In this document: one piece after another, positions 8,536 to 15,901 of the stretch
Numbering within the stretch: position 1 is the stretch's first letter
Layout: each line of letters begins with the position of its first letter
IMG/VR virus record: IMGVR_UViG_3300044736_000016
Span: 45,769-109,768 of that record
Origin: a virus
Direction: 5' to 3' (one strand)
Length of the DNA stretch: 64,000 bases
Program-made: the position numbers and the translations under genes
Notes under the pieces: generated by a model
What the model saw: only the letters and a program-made list of their open reading frames with translations
What the model was told of the DNA's origin: nothing
Databases searched by the model: none

Positions 8536-8928
8536 GTGAGGCTACTCATCGCCGGTTCGCGGTATTGGGACGACCCCGTGCCCATCCGGCAGGCGTTGGA
8601 GCGTGCGCGGCCCACGGTCCTCATCCACGGGGCTGCGAGGGGAGCCGACAGCATCGCAGCACGGCTGGCGTACGCTATGGGCATCGAGGTGCTGGCCTTC
8701 CCCGCGGACTGGGACCGCCACGGCCGTGGCGCAGGGCCACTTCGCAACCAGCGCATGCTCGATGATGGACGACCAGAGTGGGCGATCCTGTTCGCTGACT
8801 ACATCGCCACCTCATACGGTACGCGGGACATGCTCAGGCGGGCAGAGCGGTGCCCGGACGTGAAGCGGATCCACACATGCTCGCATGTCATCGGCTGGCG
8901 AACGGTGCGGGAGGCGGTAGCGGCGTGA
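8536..8928 (+). CDS. DUF2493/SLOG-family protein, 130 aa
   Basis: The motifs MRLLIAGSRYW, HGAARGADSIAARLA and PADWDRHGRGAGPLRNQRML are diagnostic of DUF2493, a Rossmann-like branch of the SLOG superfamily (YspA/DprA relatives) predicted to bind nucleotide-derived ligands. Length is normal. It is common in actinophages, where its role is unknown. A TAGAAT box just upstream may give it its own leaderless transcript. Confidence 0.8.
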   Translation: MRLLIAGSRYWDDPVPIRQALERARPTVLIHGAARGADSIAARLAYAMGIEVLAFPADWDRHGRGAGPLRNQRMLDDGRPEWAILFADYIATSYGTRDMLRRAERCPDVKRIHTCSHVIGWRTVREAVAA

Positions 8929-9269
8929 ATCAGTACGCGCGTCTGGTCGGGTTGAGTGTTGGCGGCCATCAATGGGAGGTAACGTACGGCGCCAACACTG
9001 TGATGCTAGTGGTCGATGGTGTGACCGAGGCAGCCATGCTGGATCCCGAATCGCTGGACCGTGACGCTGGCTTGACCGCTCTGCGTGTCGAAAACGCCGA
9101 ACTTCGTGCTGCGCTGGACACGCTCGTTCCTAATCGCTGCGAGTGGGATAGCTACCCTTCAGGGCAGGCCCGAGTCTGCGCCCTCTCGTCCACAAAGGAG
9201 GTCACTTGCTGGGATGGCGAGGCCGAGTACCGACTGTGCGACGGACATGCGGAGGTCGCCGGCAAGTAA
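8925..9269 (+). CDS. Hypothetical protein, 114 aa
   Basis: GTG 8925 overlaps the SLOG gene stop. The beta-rich N-terminal half is followed by a short coiled helix (LRVENAELRAALDTL), then a Cys-containing end (CEW, VCAL, VTCW, RLCDGH) that could bind a metal. Unknown function. Confidence 0.55.
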   Translation: MNQYARLVGLSVGGHQWEVTYGANTVMLVVDGVTEAAMLDPESLDRDAGLTALRVENAELRAALDTLVPNRCEWDSYPSGQARVCALSSTKEVTCWDGEAEYRLCDGHAEVAGK

Positions 9270-9340
9270 AGGCAGACGCTTGGTCACAGCACCCGAACGG
9301 TATCGAACTCATACCGCGACCTGAGCCATCGGCAGCCGAC

Positions 9341-9559
9341 ATGGACGGCGACTACCTCATGACGTGGCGCAACGAGCACATGCATGCTCGGATCTATGAG
9401 GCGAGAGTGGCTGGCCGTGTGGGGCAGGTAGTCATCCGCGATGTTGAGATCACGACCGCGCAATATCCAAACGACGTCTATCTCGAACGCACAAACAGGC
9501 TGGTCGCGTCGCTAGCCGCCGCAGCGCGAGTCGCCAGTCTGGATACTGGCAGCGGCTAG
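9341..9559 (+). CDS. Hypothetical protein, 72 aa
   Basis: I chose ATG 9341; the frame is open upstream to 9206 but that part looks non-coding. The product has a compact alpha/beta look, with a Tyr/Arg-rich middle and a helical C-terminus. Its last residues are encoded by a dyad-like motif repeated elsewhere in the window (9529-9547), and it converges with the leftward anti-sigma-like gene. Confidence 0.45.
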   Translation: MDGDYLMTWRNEHMHARIYEARVAGRVGQVVIRDVEITTAQYPNDVYLERTNRLVASLAAAARVASLDTGSG

Positions 9560-9560
9560 C
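9511..9560. promoter_or_regulatory. Dyad motif copy 1 inside a 9-bp inverted repeat
   Basis: AGTCGCCAGTCTGGATACT lies at 9529-9547 and fits the dispersed dyad described in the findings. It is enclosed by a perfect 9-bp inverted repeat, GCTAGCCGC (9511-9519) and GCGGCTAGC (9552-9560). The site marks the convergence of a rightward and a leftward transcript. It could end transcription from either side or bind a protein. Confidence 0.5.
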
Positions 9561-9783
9561 GTTGCTGCTCCTCTCTGATGGCACGCATGACCCTGTCGAC
9601 CAAGTCCGGTGGCGGCGGTGGTGCCGCGATGCCGGCAAGGAGGCGATCCACCTCTGCTAGCGTGTCCGCGAACTCTACGCAGGCGGCGCAGGTAGCGAGG
9701 TGAGCGCGGACGGCAGTGTGATCAGCCCAGCCCTCCGCTAGGGCCTGTTGGCACTCGTCGTGGGACAGGGTTCCGACCGTCAT
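9556..9783 (-). CDS. Anti-sigma-factor-like zinc finger protein, 75 aa
   Basis: CQQALAEGW at residue 11 and HLATCAAC (His28, Cys32, Cys35) reproduce the zf-HC2 pattern of anti-sigma factors, where Cys and HxxxCxxC bind zinc and the fold grips a sigma factor. A proline run (PPPPP, about 55-59) separates it from a short C-terminal helix; no membrane span follows, so it would be cytosolic. It is the last gene of the leftward block. It could redirect host sigma-factor use (inference). Confidence 0.65.
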   Translation of the reverse strand: MTVGTLSHDECQQALAEGWADHTAVRAHLATCAACVEFADTLAEVDRLLAGIAAPPPPPDLVDRVMRAIREEQQR

Positions 9784-9868
9784 GGCTAGTTACTCCGGGG
9801 GCGTGGGTCCGTCACCCATATAGACGCATCGGCGAGGCGAAATGACGGGATGTGCGGCTCAGAGGTGA

Positions 9869-10213
9869 CTATGCGTCGGTTGACGAGGGCGTGGCCTGAT
9901 CTGTGAGTAGTGCGCGGCCCTTCTCGTTGATCTCGAAGTCACCGCGACACCCGCAAGCGCAGCCTTCGCTAAGCAGACCATGTGCGATTACTCGCTTAGC
10001 CTTGGCCAGGATGACCTTCTCGGGGAACGTTGGAAGCGCGGTGGCAAGGTCGCTCACGAGGCACCAGTGGCCACCCCTCACGAATGCCCCGCCGAGCATG
10101 GTGTGGCGATCATTGGTCAGTGTGCAGGTTCCATCGTTGCAGGCCGCGACCACTGCCAAGAAAGCTGCGTCGGTGATGTCCGAGGCCTTCGGCACGGTCC
10201 GGGGTTCACTCAT
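9869..10213 (-). CDS. Hypothetical protein, 114 aa, CxCxC
   Basis: The ATG overlaps the stop of the zinc-ribbon gene upstream. A winged-helix-like middle (VILAKAKRVIAHGLLSE) is followed by GCACGCRGDFEI, which could bind zinc. No family recognised. The 85 bases between this gene and the anti-sigma gene show nothing definite. Confidence 0.55.
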   Translation of the reverse strand: MSEPRTVPKASDITDAAFLAVVAACNDGTCTLTNDRHTMLGGAFVRGGHWCLVSDLATALPTFPEKVILAKAKRVIAHGLLSEGCACGCRGDFEINEKGRALLTDQATPSSTDA

Positions 10214-10382
10214 GCTGGCATTCTACGGGCATCTCCGGCATCTGCGCGGTCCGGTACTGCTCCACGGCCGTGTCTCCACCGTCCCAGCATGCGAAGCACC
10301 ACATCTGCGGCGGTGTCGTCCAGACGATAGTGGCTGCGGCGGACCGCTGTATGGGCGCCCCACAGGCTGCGCACTGGCTCAT
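10206..10382 (-). CDS. Zinc-ribbon protein, 58 aa
   Basis: The protein starts MSQCAACGAP and carries a second pair, WCFACWDGG, about 28 residues later: a standard four-cysteine zinc ribbon. Both ends overlap neighbouring genes (ATGA at 10379-10382, stop-start at 10206-10213), which strongly supports it despite its small size. Confidence 0.65.
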   Translation of the reverse strand: MSQCAACGAPIQRSAAATIVWTTPPQMWCFACWDGGDTAVEQYRTAQMPEMPVECQHE

Positions 10383-10615
10383 CTCTTTGCGGACCTAGCG
10401 TAGGCTCGGCGGTCGATCCAGAACAGCACCAGCGGCTCACACCCGACACACGTAGCCACTGCGGCGAACACTGCGAAGGTAGAGCGGATCGCGCCTGTGG
10501 TCAGGATTGCCGATACTGCGTAGATCACCGTCAAGGCGAATCCCGCCGCGATCAGGCGTTGAGCCTGTGCTCGCCACTTCCACTCAGCCCACGTAAGCTT
10601 GGTGCCCTCAGACAC
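10379..10615 (-). CDS. Two-span membrane protein, 78 aa
   Basis: A charged N-terminus (KLTWAEWKWRAQAQR) is followed by two hydrophobic helices joined by a short TTGAIRS loop, then an Arg-rich tail. The expected topology puts both ends inside. Function unknown; it lies in an unbroken leftward operon. Confidence 0.6.
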   Translation of the reverse strand: MSEGTKLTWAEWKWRAQAQRLIAAGFALTVIYAVSAILTTGAIRSTFAVFAAVATCVGCEPLVLFWIDRRAYARSAKR

Positions 10616-10624
10616 GCTCAGTGC

Positions 10625-10921
10625 TCACGGCAGCCACCCGGTCAGCCAGAGCCACTGACGGCGACGGCGGGATGGACGCGGACGTAGCAGCATGATGAGC
10701 CCCATCGCCTCCCACGTCCTGCCCATCTCTGCGACCACCTCGGAGGCGTGGCCGGTCTGCTCCACGGGGATACGCAAACTCGCCCTGTCCGCATCCAGCA
10801 TGAGTAGCGACGGGAACCCGCGCGTAGCCTCTGCGACGGCCCGCATGCGCTCGACTGCATCGCCAGACGTGATGACCCATGCGTCCGGATGTGGCAGGCG
10901 GAATCGGTCGTCCGTGGTCAT
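10625..10921 (-). CDS. Hypothetical protein, 98 aa
   Basis: An alpha/beta protein with a central helix-strand pattern (DAVERMRAVAEATRGFPSLLML) and a basic, Trp-containing C-terminus (RRRRQWLWLTGW). The ATG overlaps the preceding gene's stop. Not recognised. Confidence 0.55.
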   Translation of the reverse strand: MTTDDRFRLPHPDAWVITSGDAVERMRAVAEATRGFPSLLMLDADRASLRIPVEQTGHASEVVAEMGRTWEAMGLIMLLRPRPSRRRRQWLWLTGWLP

Positions 10922-11247
10922 CTTTGGGACTCCGTCTTGGTGCGCTTACGGCGCGGCTTGCGGGGTGGTGGCAGATAATCTAACGCGACGTCCAGCGCCA
11001 CCTTCGCTGCGATGAGGTCATCCCGCGCGAGTGCTGTCCGTGCGTCGATGGCGGCTCGTGCAGTATCAACCAGCCAATCGCATGCTTCCTTGTCCACCTC
11101 ATACTCGGAGGAACCGGCCACGAACTCCTCTGCCACTGCCAGCCGCTCCTCTGCCGTGGTGGCAGAGTCAAAGGTACGCGGGGTGTATTCGACGTCAAGC
11201 GCTCCGGCCTCGTCACCCATATCCGAACTCGGTGCGGGATCGATCAT
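10918..11247 (-). CDS. Hypothetical acidic protein, 109 aa
   Basis: ATG 11247 is preceded by AGGGGG, a good ribosome site, and overlaps the upstream stop (ATGA). The body is acidic and helical and ends in a strongly basic tail (PPRKPRRKRTKTE). Unknown function. Confidence 0.55.
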   Translation of the reverse strand: MIDPAPSSDMGDEAGALDVEYTPRTFDSATTAEERLAVAEEFVAGSSEYEVDKEACDWLVDTARAAIDARTALARDDLIAAKVALDVALDYLPPPRKPRRKRTKTESQR

Positions 11248-11453
11248 CTGTATCCCCCTATCCTCAGCCAGCGGGCGAGGGTGAGTAGCCACGGACAGCG
11301 GCGGGCGGGGTTCGCGCACAAGACGAGTTCCTCGAAGGGCTCGTCTGGCCCGAGTTCGCGTCGCCGGGATGGGTCCCACGGTTTGCCGTCGTCTGTGCGC
11401 ACCTCGCCAAGCATGTTGCCTTCAAGGTCATACAAGTACTCGGGCTCATCCAT
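11244..11453 (-). CDS. Hypothetical protein, 69 aa
   Basis: It starts MDEPEYLYDLEGNMLGEVR and ends with a basic amphipathic helix. It overlaps neighbours at both ends. No family recognised. Confidence 0.5.
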   Translation of the reverse strand: MDEPEYLYDLEGNMLGEVRTDDGKPWDPSRRRELGPDEPFEELVLCANPARRCPWLLTLARWLRIGGYR

Positions 11454-11721
11454 GGCAGTGCGACCTCAGCGGAGAGGTATCGCCACAGATCAGCCACGTT
11501 GCTGCGCCAGCGTAGATGATGAATCCACCGATCACCTGCAAGAGCGGTGAGGAGGAGACCGTCCAGACAACGAGCGTCGACAGGATCGGTGCCAGCACTA
11601 CCAACAGGAAGCGGAGCCTCTCGGTGTGGTGTTCTTGCGAGTCGATGAGTAGATCCACGGCTGCGATCCTCTCCTCGATGGTGAAGTCGCGTATTGGTTC
11701 GGGATGCTCTGTCTCGCTCAC
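11446..11721 (-). CDS. Two-span membrane protein, 91 aa
   Basis: GTG 11721 overlaps the upstream stop (GTGA). A charged coiled N-terminal half is followed by two hydrophobic helices (FLLVVLAPILSTLVVW and IGGFIIYAGAATWLI). Probably a small inner-membrane phage protein of unknown role. Confidence 0.6.
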   Translation of the reverse strand: MSETEHPEPIRDFTIEERIAAVDLLIDSQEHHTERLRFLLVVLAPILSTLVVWTVSSSPLLQVIGGFIIYAGAATWLICGDTSPLRSHCHG

Positions 11722-11954
11722 GGCGTGAACCTCCGTACGCTCTCGCTGGCAGCCTTGCGTCGAGCGTGTGCCCATGCTATCGGAGTACCGTCAGGCAGGT
11801 GGCAGGGACGTCCCATCTCGGACCCACAGTGCGGGCAGGCTACGTCTCTCGGCGGCCCGCGGTAGAGCGGGTTGCGGCACACGTCGTCGGTGGTACTGAC
11901 CAGCCAGCCGCATCCCTGCCGCCCACAACGCACGTAGCAGCCGCAGGAGCCCAT
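11718..11954 (-). CDS. Zinc-finger protein, 78 aa
   Basis: ATG 11954 gives a protein with CGCYVRCGRQGC near the N-terminus and VACPHCGSEMGRPCHLPDG near residue 50, then a HARRKAASE helix. The second part resembles a short zinc-binding domain widespread in actinophage proteins. The frame extends upstream but that part looks non-coding. About 160 bases upstream (11955-12115) show no convincing gene. Confidence 0.6.
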   Translation of the reverse strand: MGSCGCYVRCGRQGCGWLVSTTDDVCRNPLYRGPPRDVACPHCGSEMGRPCHLPDGTPIAWAHARRKAASESVRRFTP

Positions 11955-12115
11955 ACCCTGTGCGCCGCAGGGCTCAGGACGTGCCGGCAGCAGGATGGTC
12001 AGCGATCCTGTCGTCGTGGTATCTTGGTCTGGGCTGCGGTGAGGGTGATGCCCCGGGCGGGACTGACGAGTTGCGCGAAGGGTGGGCGTTCCGATCCGCA
12101 GCCCATCAGTCGTGC

Positions 12116-12322
12116 TCACTCTGGGCCGAGCTCCGTCAGCGCATCCCACATCTCCCGGCCGGCTGAGCACCATGCCTTGGGCTCCACGTTCCCGCTGTAG
12201 AGTAGTGTGGCTTCGGCGGCGGCACACTTCGGACACTCAGCGCAGTGTGCCGAGATAGCCTCATAGACGAGTTCGCGAACCATGGTGGTAGGGACGATCT
12301 CGCCCTTATTTATCTTGCTCAT
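12116..12322 (-). CDS. Small Cys-rich protein, 68 aa
   Basis: ATG 12322 gives MSKINKGEIVP and a helix followed by HCAECPKCAAAE, a likely zinc site. The start overlaps the stop of the upstream gene. Not recognised. Confidence 0.55.
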   Translation of the reverse strand: MSKINKGEIVPTTMVRELVYEAISAHCAECPKCAAAEATLLYSGNVEPKAWCSAGREMWDALTELGPE

Positions 12323-12549
12323 GGCAGCAACGCCTTGGCTTCTCTTAGGAGACGCTGTGCCTGAGAGATGATGCGACGTACCTCGGCACGTTCCTTCCTG
12401 CCGTGGGTCGACATAGCGCAGGCGTCGATGAGGAGATCCTTCGCCTCCCACACCTTGTCGTATGCCATGCGCTCTACGGTGACAATCGGCGCGACGGCCA
12501 CGTCGCAGGGCCTGTATTCGCCCATGTCGGGGTCTCCGTGTCCTCTCAT
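12319..12549 (-). CDS. Hypothetical helical protein, 76 aa
   Basis: The second half is a long basic amphipathic helix (KERAEVRRIISQAQRLLREAK). Overlaps both neighbours by ATGA-type junctions. Unknown. Confidence 0.5.
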   Translation of the reverse strand: MRGHGDPDMGEYRPCDVAVAPIVTVERMAYDKVWEAKDLLIDACAMSTHGRKERAEVRRIISQAQRLLREAKALLP

Positions 12550-12932
12550 ATCGCATCTCCGTGTGTCGGTGCTGGGTGGTTCTCATGCCGAGGATCGCTG
12601 GGAGGGAGTACGCACCATCCGGGCATGCAGTCGGCGTGAGGGCGCTCTGCTCCGAATGCGCACAGCGGTGCGGGCGCGGCGTACCTGATCTCGGCAAGCC
12701 GAACGTTGGCGCGATCCATGGTGGCAAGGCGGGCAGGCGTCTCGTCCTCGCGGTAGCAGTTCACGTCCCAGCGGCTAGCCCAGAACTTTCCGCCAAAGCC
12801 TAGCGAGCCGCAGAAGCGGAACTCATCGCCAGACGCCCCCGTGTCGAACCACTGCGCGAAGTAGTCACGACTCGCTTCTCGGGCCGCGCACTCCTCAACG
12901 AGAACATCATAGATGCGGTTGGCGGCGCTCAT
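12546..12932 (-). CDS. Hypothetical protein, 128 aa
   Basis: ATG 12932 overlaps the preceding stop. The sequence has an N-terminal helix (RIYDVLVEECAAREASRDYFAQWF), a Gly/Phe-rich middle (FCGSLGFGGKFWAS) and several scattered cysteines. It is one of the longer proteins of this block; family unknown. Confidence 0.55.
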   Translation of the reverse strand: MSAANRIYDVLVEECAAREASRDYFAQWFDTGASGDEFRFCGSLGFGGKFWASRWDVNCYREDETPARLATMDRANVRLAEIRYAAPAPLCAFGAERPHADCMPGWCVLPPSDPRHENHPAPTHGDAI

Positions 12933-13141
12933 GCTGGGTCTCCTTGGTGGTTGCGCCGATGTGCTGCCTTCCGGCACGTCGCCGAGCAGAAACGCTTTGT
13001 GCTCCGCTCCCCTGCCATCGGCTGACGGCACTGCTCGCAGACTTGGACGAGGTTGAGCGCGTCGAGGTCGATCGCCAACTCCGCGACGAGGTGGGAGCCG
13101 TCTATCCGCAGGCTGGTGACCTTCACGGAAAGCTCGGTCAC
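12929..13141 (-). CDS. Zinc-finger protein, 70 aa
   Basis: GTG 13141 overlaps the upstream stop (GTGA) and is preferred to an ATG at 13183 that would cause a 46-base overlap. The C-terminal half has VCEQCRQPM and RFCSATCRKAAHRR, a four-cysteine ribbon like those in small DNA- or RNA-binding phage proteins. Its first 16 residues (MTELSVKVTSLRIDGS) closely match the N-terminus of the gene next upstream. Confidence 0.65.
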   Translation of the reverse strand: MTELSVKVTSLRIDGSHLVAELAIDLDALNLVQVCEQCRQPMAGERSTKRFCSATCRKAAHRRNHQGDPA

Positions 13142-13458
13142 GACTGCGGATGCGAGCAGGGACGGATTGCGCCGACACTCCATCCCTGACCATCTTCACA
13201 CTCGATGACAAGCCAGCAGCACCGACAACTCCGACAGATGTAGCCAGCAGCACTGAGCAACGAGAAGCGGGATGACCCCGAGACTTCGCCGACCCAAGCC
13301 TGTCCGGGTGTGTGGCCAGCGCGTCGCATCCTGCCCATGAGTGCTGCACGGGCTGCATCAATGGACGAGGCGTGGGTCACGGTCTCAGGCTGAGCCGCGT
13401 AGGGTCGGCTGCCCTCAGTCCGCAGGGAGGTGATCCGCGCTCCGGTGAGGTCAGTCAT
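13138..13458 (-). CDS. Hypothetical protein, 106 aa, chimeric paralogue
   Basis: From about residue 21 onward it is clearly paralogous to the gene at 13694-13972: AAQPETVTHASSIDAARA matches AVQPETITLASSMDAARA, then RMRRAGH and a YICRSC zinc-like pair. Its first 16 residues (MTDLTGARITSLRTEGS) instead match the start of the downstream gene at 12929-13141. It therefore looks like a fusion of two neighbours. Function unknown. Confidence 0.6.
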   Translation of the reverse strand: MTDLTGARITSLRTEGSRPYAAQPETVTHASSIDAARAALMGRMRRAGHTPGQAWVGEVSGSSRFSLLSAAGYICRSCRCCWLVIECEDGQGWSVGAIRPCSHPQS

Positions 13459-13697
13459 TCGGTTCCTCCGTTGTCATCTGCGCCGCACTGAAAGCAACGA
13501 CGCCCGCGAGATGCTGACGGTGAAAGCCGCACGATGCGGGCACTGCTGCGCCAACCGGATGCCTCCCACTCTGCCCAAAGTTCATAAAGCTTCTGCTGGC
13601 ACGGGCCGCAGTGGATGATGCCAACAGGCTTGGAGCGGCCTGACGTGTACTCCCATTGCTGGTACCAACGGGATGGGTCTGCTGTGAGGTCGGTCAT
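13455..13697 (-). CDS. Zinc-ribbon protein, 80 aa
   Basis: ATG 13697 overlaps the upstream stop (ATGA). HCGPCQQKL and RCFQCGADDNG form a four-cysteine ribbon split by a helix. It begins MTDLTADPSRW, sharing MTDLT with the next gene downstream. Unknown role. Confidence 0.6.
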   Translation of the reverse strand: MTDLTADPSRWYQQWEYTSGRSKPVGIIHCGPCQQKLYELWAEWEASGWRSSARIVRLSPSASRGRRCFQCGADDNGGTE

Positions 13698-13972
13698 CGC
13701 GCGTCGCCTGTGCAAATCGTGATGGCATCGACGAGCCATCCATGGCCCATATCGCCGTACTCGATAACCATCGAACTACTACGGCAGCGTGCGCAAACAT
13801 ACCTTGCACCTCGCCATGGAAGAGAGGTGGGTGACACGCCCGCCCATTCTAGTTGCGGTACGTGGCCAGCGCGGCGCATCCGCCGCATGATGGTCGCGCG
13901 TGCAGCATCCATCGACGAAGCTAGGGTTATCGTCTCGGGCTGAACTGCTGGGGACTGCGCCGACTGTTCCAT
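13694..13972 (-). CDS. Hypothetical protein, 92 aa, paralogue of 13138-13458
   Basis: Shares QPET(I/V)TxASS(M/I)DAARA, RMRRAGH, Y(V/I)CxxC and GWxVxAI with its downstream paralogue. A single CARC pair probably needs partner ligands from elsewhere. The two copies flank one unrelated zinc-ribbon gene, so this looks like a local tandem duplication. Confidence 0.6.
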   Translation of the reverse strand: MEQSAQSPAVQPETITLASSMDAARATIMRRMRRAGHVPQLEWAGVSPTSLPWRGARYVCARCRSSSMVIEYGDMGHGWLVDAITICTGDAR

Positions 13973-13989
13973 GCCAAGAGCATACCACG

Positions 13990-14355
13990 CTATTCGCCGT
14001 AGCGTGGCAACCCATCACGGCAATCTGCGTCAGGCGTCGCCAGACTGGATACTGCCCAGGGCGTAGGCGACGGGCTCTGGCTGGGCGGCGCTGAGGGACG
14101 TGGCTGCCGCTGTGCGTGGGGTTGGGCGGGGTGCTGGCCTCCGGGGCGGTACGGGGCGCTCGTAGCACGCTGGCGTGACCGTCCGCCGTTCGGTGCGGGT
14201 CGGCTGCTCGAGGATGGCGAACCTGTCCCGCCTCCGTGTCCTGCCGGCGACTCCGAGCAGGGCGGGGTGCAGGCTCGGGCCAGCTGCGTCGCCGTGGTGG
14301 GGATCAGGACGGCAGCGACGGTAGCGAGAGCCACCAAGCCGCGACGTGCGTGCAT
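13990..14355 (-). CDS. Secreted Pro/Ser-rich protein, 121 aa
   Basis: ATG 14355 follows GGAGGCG at good spacing. The N-terminus is a clear signal peptide: MHARRGLVALATVAAVLIP followed by TTATQLARA and a cysteine. The rest is low-complexity Gly, Ser, Pro, Arg and Gln, typical of an extracytoplasmic spacer. The 3' end contains dyad motif copy 2. It may coat or modify the cell surface of a lysogen (inference). Confidence 0.5.
   Translation of the reverse strand: MHARRGLVALATVAAVLIPTTATQLARACTPPCSESPAGHGGGTGSPSSSSRPAPNGGRSRQRATSAPYRPGGQHPAQPHAQRQPRPSAPPSQSPSPTPWAVSSLATPDADCRDGLPRYGE
14035..14072. promoter_or_regulatory. Dyad motif copy 2 inside a 7-bp inverted repeat
   Basis: CGTCGCCAGACTGGATACT at 14035-14053 matches copy 1 at 17 of 19 positions. 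A perfect 7-bp inverted repeat, CGTCGCC (14035-14041) and GGCGACG (14066-14072), surrounds its right half. It lies in the 3' coding end of the secreted-protein gene. Confidence 0.5.
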
Positions 14356-15107
14356 GTCGGTCGCCTCCGTGCGTGGGTGTGACGCACGTATGACGATCCA
14401 CGGCGCGCGAATCCTGCCCGCGAACTCACGCGGCGCGGCGAAATTGGCACACGTAGGCTTTACGGTGTCCCCTCTACCTCGCGCGTGGTCTTGCTTCGGT
14501 TCTCTGGGGTTGGCCCGTGGTCCACAGCCCGTGCCGTGGTTGTTGCTACGCCCGTCCCCCACCCTGCCATCACCGGATCCAGCAGCGGAGTATCTGTCGC
14601 CCCCCCTATATCCCCCACACGGAAGATACAGAGAGGACGACATGCAGCATCACCGTCACCGTTGCGTGATCACTGCTACCGGGTTCCCTTGACCTTGCGG
14701 CCACCGCCTCATTTCACTCAGCGGCTTACCCGGATCGACGCGCCGCCTGCAACGGCCGTCGGCATGGGCTCGTTCAAGCCAACGTGTTTATGTGGCCCGC
14801 GCCTTCCTTACCCTGCATCCCGCATCCCCCGAGTAGCCGGTGGGCGGACCCTGGCCGGGAACTAGATGGGGCGGCGCTGCTGGGTGTGCGCGTCGTCGTG
14901 GCCGTAGCCACGGACCGAGGCTGGGCCTACCGGGTACCCATGGGGTCTCCGACGCGGTACGATGAGCCCGCGAGGCAGCGGCTTGGACGGTCTCATCTCC
15001 GTCCCCTCAGTGCTAGCTGAGGCGCTGGGAGTATTGTTACTCACGCAGGCCGCGCCTCGCAACCACCCGCCCCACGATGCCGTGGTATCTGAATGCCGCT
15101 GACCGTT
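14356..15107. other. Gene-poor stretch, about 750 bases
   Basis: No convincing gene. A 16-codon rightward frame (14642-14692) has GAGAGGACGAC before its ATG, and a 66-codon leftward frame (14862-15062) lacks good composition or ribosome site. The region should hold the promoter of the leftward secreted-protein gene, but no box is clear enough to name. It also separates two sub-operons of the leftward block. Confidence 0.4.
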
Positions 15108-15305
15108 CTACTCCGCGCTAGGTAGCAGAACCGCAGCCGTCTTGGCCAGCACCGCGGCCCGTCCACGGCTCATCGCAGGCCGAGCACGGCGGATGTGGCG
15201 CAGTACCGCTCCCGCATCCCCGACGAACACGCGGCAGCCCTCCAGCGTCACCACGTACCCACGTGCCCTTATCCCCGCCAGCGTCCTAGCCTGACTGCGG
15301 CTCAT
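15108..15305 (-). CDS. Hypothetical basic protein, 65 aa
   Basis: Arg-rich (MSRSQARTLAGIRARG ... LRHIRRARPAMSRGRAAV) with a short beta segment in the middle; it could bind nucleic acid. Real by position and composition, but no family recognised. Confidence 0.45.
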   Translation of the reverse strand: MSRSQARTLAGIRARGYVVTLEGCRVFVGDAGAVLRHIRRARPAMSRGRAAVLAKTAAVLLPSAE

Positions 15306-15334
15306 CGCAGCCGTGGGCGGCCCGCTTCTCTCCT

Positions 15335-15359
15335 TGGTCCCCAGTATCCAAGGGATACG
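15335..15359. promoter_or_regulatory. Dyad motif copy 3
   Basis: TGGTCCCCAGTATCCA at 15335-15350 is identical over 16 bases to copy 5 (35716-35731). Here the half-site is mirrored in a short hairpin, GTATCC-AAG-GGATAC (15344-15358). It lies in the 66-base gap between two leftward genes. Confidence 0.5.
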
Positions 15360-15371
15360 GCTGGAGCCAAC

Positions 15372-15704
15372 CTACGGGGCTGCGGCGTCCACGGCTGCGA
15401 CGGCCTTCGCCAGCAGCTCACGAGTGTGCGTCCCGGCAGGCGTGCCGTAGGTGAGATCGGCGCGGGCGGCGAGCAGGACCGCCTCTAGGAGTGCCATCCG
15501 TTCTGCATCTGGCCATGGTCGGACGTACTCAGCGAGTCGGTCGTCGTCTAGCCATGCCCACTCAGCAACGAGGTTGATGTCGATCTCATGGTCGTGCATC
15601 CACGGCTCATCGATGCCCTTCTCCTCGGGCAGACTATGGTCGATCGCCTTGCCGCTGTACGCCGCGCGCACCGCCACCGCATCCCCATCCTTGTACTCGC
15701 TCAT
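15372..15704 (-). CDS. Hypothetical acidic protein, 110 aa
   Basis: Begins MSEYKDGDAVAVRAAYSG; an acidic helical body with three Trp residues and a C-terminal helical hairpin. ATG overlaps the preceding gene's stop. Unknown function. Confidence 0.55.
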   Translation of the reverse strand: MSEYKDGDAVAVRAAYSGKAIDHSLPEEKGIDEPWMHDHEIDINLVAEWAWLDDDRLAEYVRPWPDAERMALLEAVLLAARADLTYGTPAGTHTRELLAKAVAAVDAAAP

Positions 15705-15901
15705 GGCTGGGGATGGTAGCGCGGATCGATCTCAGCCTTGCGTCGCCGTAGGTCCATGATTCCGCATGCCTTGGAGCAGAACAGAGCGTCAGAGCGCTTC
15801 GGCAGGAACCACACTCCGCAGCGAGGGTTGTGGCACTGCGTGAGGCCGTCTGGTAGGGCTCGGACGGTGACGCGAGGCCCAGTCTTGCGTGCCGCGGTCA
15901 C
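15701..15901 (-). CDS. Zinc-finger protein, 66 aa
   Basis: QCHNPRCGVWFLPKR and ALFCSKACGIMDLRRR build a CxxxxC...CxxxC zinc site followed by a basic helix, similar to small DNA-binding zinc proteins of actinophages. It overlaps neighbours on both sides. Confidence 0.6.
   Translation of the reverse strand: MTAARKTGPRVTVRALPDGLTQCHNPRCGVWFLPKRSDALFCSKACGIMDLRRRKAEIDPRYHPQP

Noticed and set aside
14642-14692. 16-codon frame with a ribosome-site-like sequence
   Set aside because: Too short and without conserved neighbours; could be a leader but nothing supports it.
14862-15062. 66-codon minus-strand frame in the gene-poor stretch
   Set aside because: Arg/Pro-rich non-coding-like composition, no ribosome site and no overlap with neighbours.
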